Shown here: positions 28,857 to 36,528 of the stretch, piece by piece | How positions within the stretch are numbered: position 1 is the stretch's first letter | Layout of the letters: every line of letters begins with the position of its first letter | Assembly: GCF_017301735.1 (NCBI RefSeq) | Contig: NZ_CP071090.1 | Coordinates: 6,624,001 to 6,688,000 of the forward strand | Source of the DNA: Pyxidicoccus parkwaysis | Lineage (GTDB): Bacteria > Myxococcota > Myxococcia > Myxococcales > Myxococcaceae | DNA length: 64,000 nt | Direction: 5' to 3' | Position numbers and translations under genes: made by a program | The notes under the pieces: generated by a model | The model's input: only the letters and a program-made list of their open reading frames with translations | Databases searched by the model: none | What the model was told of the DNA's origin: nothing

Positions 28857-29366
28857 ATGCACGCCGCCGCTCTCGCCCTTCCGCCGCTGTCGCAGCTCTA
28901 CAACGAGCACCGTCCTCGCGCGCTGGCCATCGCCCGGCGCATCGTCGGCGACACCGACGACGCGGAGGACGTGGTGCAAGACGTCTTCGCGAGGCTGGCC
29001 CGCAGGGCGCCGGGCTTCGGCGGCAGGGCGGCGTGGAGCACGTGGCTGCACCGGGTCATGGTGAACAGCAGCATCAACTGGCTGCGCGCGCGCAAGCGCC
29101 GCGAGCGGCTGACCCACGAGCCGCAGGAGCCGCTGTCGCCCGAATTGCTCGCGGTGGGCGCGGAGATGGAGCGCCACTTCGGCGAGGCCCTGGAGGACAT
29201 CAACGAGCAGCAGCGCCAGGTGCTCTACCTGCGCGAGGTGCGGGGCCTCAGCTACCCGGAGATTGCGCGCCTGTTGCGCATCCCCGAGGGCACGGTGAAG
29301 AGCACGCTGCACCGCGCCCGTCAGCGCGCACTGACGTTGATGGCGGAACGCGGCCAGCAGCCCTGA
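28857..29366 (+). CDS. ECF-family RNA polymerase sigma factor
   Basis: A protein of 169 residues with only sigma regions 2 and 4. Region 2 has LYNEHRPRALAIARRIVGDTDDAEDVVQDVFARL (core-binding and -10 helices) and WSTWLHRVMVNSSINWLRARKRR. Region 4 has VLYLREVRGLSYPEIARLL followed by PEGTVKSTLHRARQRAL. No anti-sigma or zinc-finger gene follows directly; the next gene encodes a secreted protein. A loose ECF-like promoter (GAACCC at 28762, CGATAG at 28781) lies upstream, but its 13-base spacing is short, so autoregulation is only a guess. Confidence 0.9.
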   Translation: MHAAALALPPLSQLYNEHRPRALAIARRIVGDTDDAEDVVQDVFARLARRAPGFGGRAAWSTWLHRVMVNSSINWLRARKRRERLTHEPQEPLSPELLAVGAEMERHFGEALEDINEQQRQVLYLREVRGLSYPEIARLLRIPEGTVKSTLHRARQRALTLMAERGQQP

Positions 29367-29385
29367 CGCCACGTGAAGTGGGCCT

Positions 29386-29402
29386 CGCCTGCTAAGCAGG
29401 CG
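29386..29402. terminator. Perfect palindrome after the ECF sigma gene
   Basis: CGCCTGCT-A-AGCAGGCG, eight complementary bases each side of a single A, 19 bases after the stop. It would fold as a seven-base-pair hairpin with a TAA loop. No T-tract follows, so an operator for the downstream gene is an alternative. Confidence 0.4.
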
Positions 29403-29497
29403 TGTGGAGGGCCCGCAGGGGGAGGCCGGGCCCGCCGCGCCTTCCGGCCCGTGAGGCTCCAGGGCCGGCCCACCCCGCTTCCCTGGAGTCACCCTTC

Positions 29498-30280
29498 ATG
29501 CGCCGTACCTCGCTGTGCCTGCTCCCGCTGCTGCTCGCCGCCACGGCGGCGTGGGGCCAGACGTCCATCCCCACCCTCACGTTCAACGACAGCGCACTCA
29601 ACTGGAGCGTCGTCCAGTCCGCGCCGCTGGTTCCGGGTGGGCAGGTGAAAATCCTCTACGACACGGACCGGCTGCCGGGCTGCCGCGGCACCGCCCCCGA
29701 CGGAGGCCCGGGCTGGGCCGTCACCGGCTACTACCAGCTCAACGACGGCACCGTGGGCAACTTCTTCGCGGGCGGCCGTCCGTCCTTCCCCGGCCAGTCG
29801 CCGGAGGCCGTGCTCGAGTTGCCGGAGAACGGCGGCCTCGCGCTGTGGTTCCAGGTGACGAACCTGTGGGGCTGCAGCGAGTGGGACTCGAACTACGGCA
29901 ACAACTTCCGCTTCGACGTGGGCAGCCCGCGCATCGTCTTCGGCTCCAACTGGACGACGGCTGTCTACGGGACGCTGAAGAAGGGCGGCAACGTGGTGGT
30001 GGACTACGACATCACCCGGCTGTCCGGCTGCCGCCAGACGTACAACGGCTACCAGACGTGGGACGTGGAGGCGCAGTACCGCTTCGACGGGGGCACGGTG
30101 CAGACCGCGCCGCTGACGCAGGTGGTGGGCACCTTCGGCCGTGAGCAGGTGCCGGCCGTGCTCGCCATTCCCACCACCGCGAGCCACCTGGAGCTGTGGT
30201 TCCACAACTGGGACCGCACCTCGTGCGTGACGTGGGACTCCGCCTACGGCCAGAACTACCACTTCTACCCGGTGCCCTGA
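29498..30280 (+). CDS. Secreted protein with two internal repeats, unknown function
   Basis: A 260-residue protein with a signal peptide (cleavage near AWG|Q, residue 21). The mature part is two copies of one beta-rich module of about 115 residues. The first has VKILYDTDRLPGCR, YYQLNDGTV, LALWFQVTNLWGC and WDSNYGNNFRFDV; the second has VVVDYDITRLSGCR, YRFDGGTV, LELWFHNWDRTSC and WDSAYGQNYHFYP. Each copy has two Cys at matching places, likely forming disulfides after export. I associate this pattern with DUF6209-type proteins of myxobacteria, from memory and unverified. Downstream of the ECF sigma gene, so it could be a target. Confidence 0.8.
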   Translation: MRRTSLCLLPLLLAATAAWGQTSIPTLTFNDSALNWSVVQSAPLVPGGQVKILYDTDRLPGCRGTAPDGGPGWAVTGYYQLNDGTVGNFFAGGRPSFPGQSPEAVLELPENGGLALWFQVTNLWGCSEWDSNYGNNFRFDVGSPRIVFGSNWTTAVYGTLKKGGNVVVDYDITRLSGCRQTYNGYQTWDVEAQYRFDGGTVQTAPLTQVVGTFGREQVPAVLAIPTTASHLELWFHNWDRTSCVTWDSAYGQNYHFYPVP

Positions 30281-30291
30281 GGTAGCACCGT

Positions 30292-30319
30292 GGGCCGCGG
30301 AAGGTGTCACCCGCGGCCC
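30292..30319. terminator. Bidirectional terminator between convergent genes
   Basis: GGGCCGCGG (30292-30300) and CCGCGGCCC (30311-30319) form a perfect nine-base-pair stem with a ten-base loop, centred between two converging genes. Confidence 0.65.
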
Positions 30320-30334
30320 GCGGCGGGGCGTGCG

Positions 30335-30994
30335 CTACTCGTCGCCCTTCGAGCCGACGAACTGGTCCGCCTTCTCCTTGAAGAGGACGTTGAAGCTCGT
30401 CAGCGAGCCGTAGACGCGGGTGATGTAGCTCTGCATCTCCACCTTCTCCGCGTCCGTCAGCTTGGGGTGCGCGTTGAGCTTCTGCTCCAGCACGCGCAGC
30501 TTGTCGCGCACCATGACGACCTTGTGGAACAGGCTGTCGATGGGCATGTCCTTGGGCTGGAGCTCCGGGTTGCCGGGGACGAGGCGCAGCGTGCCGCCCT
30601 CCCACTTGTTGGCCAGGGGGGGCGCGTCGCCCAGACCGGACGCCTCCCGGAAGATGTCCATCAGCTCTTCACGCGTCATGCTCAGCCCTTCCAAATCCAC
30701 TTCTTCTTGAGGGTCCACGCGGCGCCGCACCACCACGGGCGCCACGCTGCGCGCGGAGCGCTCGCGCGCGGTGACGGACGGCGTCAACGGCGCGGCGCTC
30801 CCCTTGGGCACGTACTTGTCGCAGATGGGAGCGGACGGGGGGAACATGCCGCGCCACGAGTGCAGCCGGCACGTCCCCACCCAGCCCTTCCCCACCTCGA
30901 TGGAGTGCGGGCTGAACAGCTTGCAGTTGGCGCACACCCGCTCGTCCGGCCTGAAGACGGGCAGGGGCAGCGAGCCGTTTCCCGCGTCCGACAT
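30335..30994 (-). CDS. Cys-motif protein of unknown function
   Basis: A protein of 219 residues. The N-terminal 60 residues contain four cysteines in the order CANC, CRLH and ICDKY, spaced as a possible zinc or iron-sulfur site. A basic Pro/Arg linker and an alpha-helical C-terminal half (VVMVRDKLRVLEQKLNAHPKLTDAEKVEMQ) follow. No signal peptide. The ATG at 30994 shares one base with the stop of the S46 peptidase gene (TGATG read on the minus strand), so the two are translationally coupled. I do not recognise the family. Confidence 0.72.
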   Translation of the reverse strand: MSDAGNGSLPLPVFRPDERVCANCKLFSPHSIEVGKGWVGTCRLHSWRGMFPPSAPICDKYVPKGSAAPLTPSVTARERSARSVAPVVVRRRVDPQEEVDLEGLSMTREELMDIFREASGLGDAPPLANKWEGGTLRLVPGNPELQPKDMPIDSLFHKVVMVRDKLRVLEQKLNAHPKLTDAEKVEMQSYITRVYGSLTSFNVLFKEKADQFVGSKGDE

Positions 30995-33171
30995 CAGCGC
31001 GTCTCCCGCACCATGGGCGGGCCCTTGCGCACGCCCAGCTCGCGGAGGAGCGCGTCCGCGTCCTCCACCTGGTCCAGCATCCAGAGGATGTAGCGCACAT
31101 CCACGTTGACGTTGCGGGCCACGTCCGGGTTGTAGCCGAAGTCGTTGGCCACGTTCTCCCAGACGCGGTCGAAGTTGACGCCCACGAGCTGGCCCTTGCC
31201 GTTGACGGTGGGGCTGCCCGAGTTGCCACCCGTGGTGTCCGCGTCCGCCAGGAAGTCCACCGGCACGTCCTTCAGGCGCGGGTCCATCCACGTGCCGAAG
31301 CGCTTCGCCTCGGCCACCTTGGACACCTTCTCCGGCACGTCGAAGGGCTCCTCGCCGGTGTGCTTGGCCAGCATGCCCGACAGCGTCGTCTGCGGCGTGT
31401 AGATGGCGCCGTCGCGCGGCGAGTAGCCCTGCACCTTCGCGAACGTCACGCGCAGGGTGCTGTTGGCGTCCGGGGCCACCGGCTTGCCCGCGTGCGCCAG
31501 CACGGCCTTGCGCCACTCCGGCCGCAGGCGCAGCGTGGCGCCGTCGCGGCGGTCCTCGATGTCGTCGAGCGCGTCCAACTCCTTGGCCAGGTCCAGGCCG
31601 AAGGCGAGCAGCGGGTCCTTGCGGGCCGTCAGCTGCGCCACCGTCTCGCCCGCCATCTTCATGCGCTCGTCGAGCGTGAGGACCTTGGTGCCGGCGTACA
31701 TGGCATCAATCTTCGCGGCGACGTCCTTCTCGGAGAACGTCTTGCCGAAGTGCGCGTCCACGGCGGCGATGCGCTCGTTGGGGCCCAGGGCCTGCGCGCG
31801 CTTCACGAAGGCGAGCAGCAGGCGCTTGTCCGCGGCGAGGAAGAGGTTCTTCTGCTCGCGCTCCAGGCGGTCCTTGAGGCGCGGCAGCTCGCGGTCCATG
31901 AACTCCGGGCGCCGCTCCAAGTCGGGCTTCGCGTGCTCCGCGGCGAGGCGGGCCACCGTGGCGGCCAGCGCCGGGCCGCGCGCGAGCCGCGTCGCCGAGC
32001 CGAGGAGGAACTCGCGCTCGAAGAGCTTCGTCGTCTCGCCCTGGAGGGCCAGCAACTCCTCGCGCGCCTTGAGGGCGTCCGCCCACTTCGCGCCGCCCTT
32101 CTTCGCCCACTCCGTCACGGCGTTCTCCGCCGTGTGCTGCTTCTCCACGATGTGGCCGCGCTTCAGGCCCTCGAGCTGGCCGCCCGCGTTCTTGTAGACG
32201 TTGTGCAGGCTCTTGAGCTGCGAGGCGACGGCAATCTTCCCGGCGGCGTCCTTCTCGCCCTCCGCCTCGAGGATGCGGATGGCCTCGCCGTAGACGTCGC
32301 GGATGCGCGGGTAGACCTGCGACTGGCGCGAGGCCATCTCGTCCGCGAGCAGCGCGCGGTAGGTGCGGCCGGGGTAGCCCAGCACCATGACGAAGTCGTT
32401 GGGCTTCACGCCCTCGGTGGCGAGCGGGAAGAAGAACTCGGCCTTGTAGGGGACGTTCTTGTCGCTGTAGGGCGCGGACGTCCCGTCCGGCGCGGTGTAG
32501 GCGCGGATGATGGCGAAGTCACCGGTGTGGCGCGGCCACATCCAGTTGTCCTCCTCGCCGCCGTACTCGCCCACCGAGCGGGGCGGCGCGTAGACGAGCC
32601 GCACGTCCGCCAACTCCACCGCGTCCACCAGCGTGTAGTTGAGGCCGCCGTCGAAGGTGGCCACCTGGCAGCGGGTGGCGGGGCGCTTCTCACACTCGGC
32701 GACGAGCTCCTTCTGCTTGAGCTCAATCGCCTTGTAGCGCGCGAGGTCATCCGCGCCGGCCGGCACGGCGGCGAGCACGTCCTTCGTCACGTCCTTGAAG
32801 CTGCGCGGCACCTGCACGCGCGCGCCCTTGCCGGGCAGCTCGTCCTCGCGCTTGGAGGCGAGGTAGCCGTCGGTGATGAGGTCGCGCTTCGGGGAGCTGT
32901 GCTCCTGGATGATGCCGAAGGCGCAGTGGTGGTTGGTGATGACGAGGCCGGAGGCGGAGATGAAGGCGCCTGTGCAGCCTCCGACGTTGACCGCGCCCGC
33001 GAGCAGGCCGGTGCCACGCTGGGGGTCCCACAGCTTCTTGGGCGGAATCTGGAGGCCCTGGGCGCGAAGCCAGGCGGGGTCCAGTTCGAGGACCTGCTGA
33101 GGAGTCCACTTGCCTTCGCCGGCCAGGGCCGGGGCCGCGATGAGCGACAGGAGGAGGAGCGTCTTCTTCAT
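30994..33171 (-). CDS. S46-family dipeptidyl-peptidase, DPP11-like
   Basis: A 725-residue exopeptidase that removes dipeptides from oligopeptides in the periplasm. A signal peptide spans about 1-17 (cleavage after ALA). The chymotrypsin-like triad is visible: His82 in NHHC, Asp218 in RHTGDFA and Ser651 in GGNSGSP, with the long helical insertion typical of S46 between them. Arg669 lies 18 residues after the catalytic Ser, the position of Arg673 in Porphyromonas DPP11, which favours Asp/Glu at P1; DPP7 has Gly there. The ATG at 33171 follows GGGAATGGGG; the frame opens 11 codons earlier, but that would spoil the signal peptide. Confidence 0.9.
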   Translation of the reverse strand: MKKTLLLLSLIAAPALAGEGKWTPQQVLELDPAWLRAQGLQIPPKKLWDPQRGTGLLAGAVNVGGCTGAFISASGLVITNHHCAFGIIQEHSSPKRDLITDGYLASKREDELPGKGARVQVPRSFKDVTKDVLAAVPAGADDLARYKAIELKQKELVAECEKRPATRCQVATFDGGLNYTLVDAVELADVRLVYAPPRSVGEYGGEEDNWMWPRHTGDFAIIRAYTAPDGTSAPYSDKNVPYKAEFFFPLATEGVKPNDFVMVLGYPGRTYRALLADEMASRQSQVYPRIRDVYGEAIRILEAEGEKDAAGKIAVASQLKSLHNVYKNAGGQLEGLKRGHIVEKQHTAENAVTEWAKKGGAKWADALKAREELLALQGETTKLFEREFLLGSATRLARGPALAATVARLAAEHAKPDLERRPEFMDRELPRLKDRLEREQKNLFLAADKRLLLAFVKRAQALGPNERIAAVDAHFGKTFSEKDVAAKIDAMYAGTKVLTLDERMKMAGETVAQLTARKDPLLAFGLDLAKELDALDDIEDRRDGATLRLRPEWRKAVLAHAGKPVAPDANSTLRVTFAKVQGYSPRDGAIYTPQTTLSGMLAKHTGEEPFDVPEKVSKVAEAKRFGTWMDPRLKDVPVDFLADADTTGGNSGSPTVNGKGQLVGVNFDRVWENVANDFGYNPDVARNVNVDVRYILWMLDQVEDADALLRELGVRKGPPMVRETR

Positions 33172-33302
33172 GACCCCATTCCCTACCCCGTCCGGCGCCC
33201 GCATGCGACCCCCGTTTCTTCAACGCCTTGCGGCACGAGGGGGCATTTTCACAGGAAGAAGAACCCGGCTTAAGTGTTGGGTGTCCCAGGAGGGAGGCAG
33301 CC

Positions 33303-34040
33303 ATGAAGACCGCCAGCGGAGCGCAGCTTGATTTCGGCCGGTTGGCCCTCCTCGTCCTGATGTTGGGGGTGGGCTGGTACTTCTGGGACTCGCCCGTCTT
33401 CTGGCCGCTGAAGGTGCTGGTGGTGATGATGCACGAGAGCGGGCATGCGCTGGCCACGCTGCTGGTGGGTGGCTCGGTGGACCGCATCCACCTGGCGGCC
33501 AACGAGTCCGGCTCCTGCCTGTCGAGCCTGCCACCGGGCTTCTTCGCGAAGGTGACCGTCTACTCGGGGGGCTACCTGGGCAGCGCGGTGGCGGGCGCGG
33601 CGCTGCTGCTGGCCACGTTCCGCTTCCAGCTCCGGCGCTGGGTGCTGGGCGCCGCGTGCGTGTGGCTGACGGTGATGGGCCTGCTGTACGCGGGGGACCT
33701 GTTCACCCTGGCGTTCTGCCTGGGCACGGCGCTGGTGATGGGCCTGGGCGCGAAGTACCTGCCTGATGGCATGGTGGACGTGCTGAACCTGTTCATCGCG
33801 GCGTTCACGGCGCTCTATGCCGTGTTCGACTTGCGGGATGACCTGTGGAACAGCGCGGTGCGCTCGCACAGTGATGCGGCGCTGCTGGCGGAGCTGACCT
33901 ATGTGCCCTCGATTGTGTGGGCCGTGCTGTGGACGCTACTCGCCGTGGGGCTGCTCGCCGTGGCCGCGTACGTGTCCATGCACGCGAAGCCCAAGGGCCT
34001 GCAGATGCCGTCCGTTTCCGCGCGGGCACGAAGGGCCTAG
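33303..34040 (+). CDS. Small multi-pass M50-like membrane metalloprotease
   Basis: A protein of 245 residues with six or so hydrophobic segments. The zinc motif HESGHA is at residues 44-49 within a membrane helix, as in site-2/M50B proteases, and a GGYLGSAVAGAALLLA segment follows near 90, corresponding to the GPxxN-type region. The second ligand-bearing LDG motif is not clear (LPDGMVDVLNLF near 155 is the candidate). No PDZ domain. GGAGGGAGG precedes the ATG. Could act in regulated intramembrane proteolysis; the substrate is unknown. Confidence 0.82.
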   Translation: MKTASGAQLDFGRLALLVLMLGVGWYFWDSPVFWPLKVLVVMMHESGHALATLLVGGSVDRIHLAANESGSCLSSLPPGFFAKVTVYSGGYLGSAVAGAALLLATFRFQLRRWVLGAACVWLTVMGLLYAGDLFTLAFCLGTALVMGLGAKYLPDGMVDVLNLFIAAFTALYAVFDLRDDLWNSAVRSHSDAALLAELTYVPSIVWAVLWTLLAVGLLAVAAYVSMHAKPKGLQMPSVSARARRA

Positions 34041-34072
34041 TCGACGCGGCGGTGCCGTATACAGTCATCCGA

Positions 34073-34453
34073 ATGGCAACAGCACCTGAGGTGGAGCAGT
34101 ACCTCCGAAACAGCGTGAAGACGGCGGTGCTCGGGGGCGACCTGAGCGAGGAAGCGGTGCTGGCACACGTCCAGGAGCTCGTCGAAGACGAGCCCGAAGC
34201 CGGTCCCGAGCTGGTGGAGTCGCTGCTGGAGTTTGCCCGGCAAATGATTGATGAGGGCCGCGCCGAGGAGGAGCGGTGGATTGGGCTCACGATGAACGAC
34301 CGCATCGACCGCGCGTCCTCCTCGCTCGTCGTCTCCCAGCGGGCCACTACCTCGTGCAAATCACTGGCGATGTCCGCGAGGTCATCGATGGCATCGCCTG
34401 CTCCGAGCTCGGACGCGCCGACGTTGCCATTGATGTCCAGCGCCTCGTTGTAG
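34073..34453 (+). pseudogene. 5' fragment of a gene truncated at a deletion junction
   Basis: The first 81 codons read as a normal acidic helical protein (EVEQYLRNSVKTAVLGGDLS, then TMNDRIDRA), resembling the N-terminus of DUF6891-type proteins, which usually continue NDRLDRAF. After about 34315 the amino-acid composition collapses to Ser/Ala-rich sequence because the frame is then reading antisense through another gene, up to a stop at 34453. There is no Shine-Dalgarno; TATACA at 34059 would give a nearly leaderless mRNA. The family call is from memory. Confidence 0.55.
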
Positions 34454-34689
34454 AAGCCGAACTCAGGGAAGTGCTTTTCGATGCGCGCTCGCAGCTCGTC
34501 GTAGGAGGGCGGAGCTGAGGAAGGCTCCGGGAAGTCGCGCGCATCCGAAGGCGCGTCCGCGAAGTGGGTCGAGAGGGCCAATTGGTCCAGCACCCGCCGC
34601 AGCCGGGCCTCGCGCGCATCGGAGTGGCCGCGCCCGTCCACCAGGGAGAGGAATTCCTTCACAACGTCCAGAATCTCCTGCCGGTTCAT
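34316..34689 (-). pseudogene. 5' fragment of a DUF5063-like gene, truncated at the same junction
   Basis: Starts at an ATG with AAGGAG seven bases upstream and reads well for about 125 codons: MNRQEILDVVKEFLSLV, HFPEFGFYNEALDI, GDAIDDLADIASDL, RWETTSEEDA. This matches DUF5063-type proteins, which normally continue with an ALWHW/HWG-rich C-terminus of 40-50 residues. That end is missing. Beyond 34316 the frame runs antisense through the opposing fragment and on to a stop at 33805 inside the protease gene, giving Ser/Arg-rich nonsense. The intact start and ribosome-binding site suggest it was functional until recently. Confidence 0.55.
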
Positions 34690-34824
34690 CAGACACTCCT
34701 TCCACCTCGCGTCCAGCCAAGGGCCATGAGTCCATGGCCAAGACGTGCCCCCGGCAAGAAGGAGACTTCACGCAGACGACTGGCGCCAGAACAAGGGCAT
34801 GAATCATTTGGGTAGCGAGCCCGC

Positions 34825-34863
34825 TGTCACCTCGGTCGACAGTGGGTGACAACGCCGGTGACA
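34825..34863. promoter_or_regulatory. TGTCACC / GGTGACA repeat cluster upstream of the crtI-like gene
   Basis: GGTGACA occurs at 34845-34851 and 34857-34863 (12-base period), and its inverse TGTCACC at 34825-34831. This gives one inverted pair and one direct pair within 39 bases, about 90 bases before the start of the desaturase gene. Candidate operator. The rest of the 34690-34952 gap shows no gene. Confidence 0.4.
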
Positions 34864-34952
34864 CCGTCGCGCGCAAGTCCGTGGATTCGCGAAGCTCCGA
34901 GCCCTGGCACCCGTGTTGCTGAAGCCCGCTTCAGCGTCACGAGGAGCCGCTC

Positions 34953-36488
34953 ATGTTCGATGTGGCAGTCATTGGAGCCGGAATGGCGGGCATGGCCACC
35001 GCCGCGCGGCTCCAGGCACGAGGCCTTCGCACCATCGTCTTCGAAGCGCATGGACAGCCGGGCGGATGCGCCGGGTTCTTTCGTCAGCGAGGGTTTGCCT
35101 TCGATGTGGGCGCCACCACGCTCGTCGACTTCGAGCCCGGTGGCGTGGGTGGTGAGCTGCTCGAAGAACTGGGCCTGTCGCTGGAAGGCGAATTGCTTCC
35201 GGGCTACCGCACCTGGCTGCCGGACCGCACCGTCACGCTTCATCGCGACGTGGAGCCCTGGCGCGAGGAACGGTTGCGCCAGCTTGGAAGCACACCCGCG
35301 CATCTGCGGTTCTGGCGATTGCTCGACCGGCTCGCCAACGTGTTCTGGAGCGCGAGCCGCGCGGGCATCAAGCTCCCATTCCGGCGTCCGGTGGACGTGC
35401 TCCACGCTGCACGGTGCATCCCGCTCACGGGCCTCCCGCTCGCGCGCCACCTGAACTGGACGATGGGTGATGCCCTCCGGGCCCATGGCCTGCGCGACGA
35501 TGCGCCGCTGTGCGCGCTGCTTGCCATGCTCATCGAGGACACCGTGCATGCCACGCTCGACACGGCGCCGCTCATCAACGCCGCCCTCGGCATCACCATT
35601 CGCGGCGCGGGCCTGACTCGGGCCCGGGGCGGCATGGCTGGATTCTGGCGGCGCTTCACCGAGCGCTATCGGCAACTCGGAGGCGTGCTGCGCGTCGGGT
35701 GCGCCGTCACGCGCGTCTCCGGAGCGGAAGGAGACTTCGTCGTGCATACGCGCCGGGGAGACTTCGCCGCGGCCCAGGTGGTCAGTGCGCTTCCTCTGTC
35801 ACTCACGGCCCGACTGGCACCCGAGCCCGTCACGCGAGTGGTTCGCCCGTTCCTCCAGCGCGATGCGGACGCGCTCGGCGGAGCGCTCGTCGTCTTCCTC
35901 GGAGTCCCCGAGGACGAAGTGGCCGGAGAGGACTTCACCCATCATCAACTGCTCCACGACTACGCGGCACCACTGGGAGACGGAAACAACATGTTCATCT
36001 CCGTGTCCGCACCGGGTGACACGGAGAGCGCCCCGACTGGATTCAGGGCGGTGATGCTCTCCACCCACTGTGAGCTCGCTCCGTGGCAGGGCCTCTCGAC
36101 GGAGGACTACGAATCTCGCAAGCGCGAGGCGGAGAACAAGCTCATCTCCCTGGCCCGTCGTGTGTACCCCACCCTGGGACAACGCGCCGTCATTCGCGAG
36201 ACAGGGACGCCCGTCACGTATCAGCGCTATACGCACCGGCCGCTGGGCGCGGTGGGTGGCGTGCGCCAGCGACTCACGAACAGCAATCAGCACGCGGTGC
36301 CGCACGACATCGGCGTGCCCGGCTTCTGGCTCGCGGGGGACTCGATGTGGCCGGGACTCGGCACGGTGGCCTGTGTCCTGGGTAGCCGTATCGTCGCGAA
36401 GGGCGCACTCCGCCGCGCTCACGCAGCCGACGCTCCACTTCCCACGCCTCGGGAGCTGAAGTCGCCGCTCTCTGTCTCGCGCCGCTGA
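34953..36488 (+). CDS. CrtI/CrtISO-family FAD-dependent desaturase or isomerase
   Basis: A protein of 511 residues, the usual size of phytoene-desaturase-type flavoproteins. The N-terminus is a Rossmann FAD site (DVAVIGAGMAGMATAARL) followed by VFEAHGQPGGCAG and DVGATTLVDF, and the C-terminus has the family FAD motif GFWLAGDSMWPGLGTVACV. The enzymes of this family desaturate or isomerise carotenoids, but some act on other lipids, and no other crt gene is nearby, so the substrate is open. GAGGAG precedes the ATG. Codon use looks slightly less G/C-biased than its neighbours. Convergent with the glycosyltransferase at 36529. Confidence 0.82.
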   Translation: MFDVAVIGAGMAGMATAARLQARGLRTIVFEAHGQPGGCAGFFRQRGFAFDVGATTLVDFEPGGVGGELLEELGLSLEGELLPGYRTWLPDRTVTLHRDVEPWREERLRQLGSTPAHLRFWRLLDRLANVFWSASRAGIKLPFRRPVDVLHAARCIPLTGLPLARHLNWTMGDALRAHGLRDDAPLCALLAMLIEDTVHATLDTAPLINAALGITIRGAGLTRARGGMAGFWRRFTERYRQLGGVLRVGCAVTRVSGAEGDFVVHTRRGDFAAAQVVSALPLSLTARLAPEPVTRVVRPFLQRDADALGGALVVFLGVPEDEVAGEDFTHHQLLHDYAAPLGDGNNMFISVSAPGDTESAPTGFRAVMLSTHCELAPWQGLSTEDYESRKREAENKLISLARRVYPTLGQRAVIRETGTPVTYQRYTHRPLGAVGGVRQRLTNSNQHAVPHDIGVPGFWLAGDSMWPGLGTVACVLGSRIVAKGALRRAHAADAPLPTPRELKSPLSVSRR

Positions 36489-36528
36489 CGCCGCACCTGT
36501 CGCGAGACGGCCTGCAACCTCACACGCC

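Noticed and set aside
33230..33248. GGCACG...GGCA resembling a -24/-12 promoter upstream of the M50-like gene
   Set aside because: One base short between the GG and GC elements, and the -12 lacks the TT; G-rich sequence makes such matches common.
34316..34453. Ser/Ala-rich continuation of the plus-strand fragment as a real protein domain
   Set aside because: The same bases code well on the minus strand, so this stretch is antisense readthrough.
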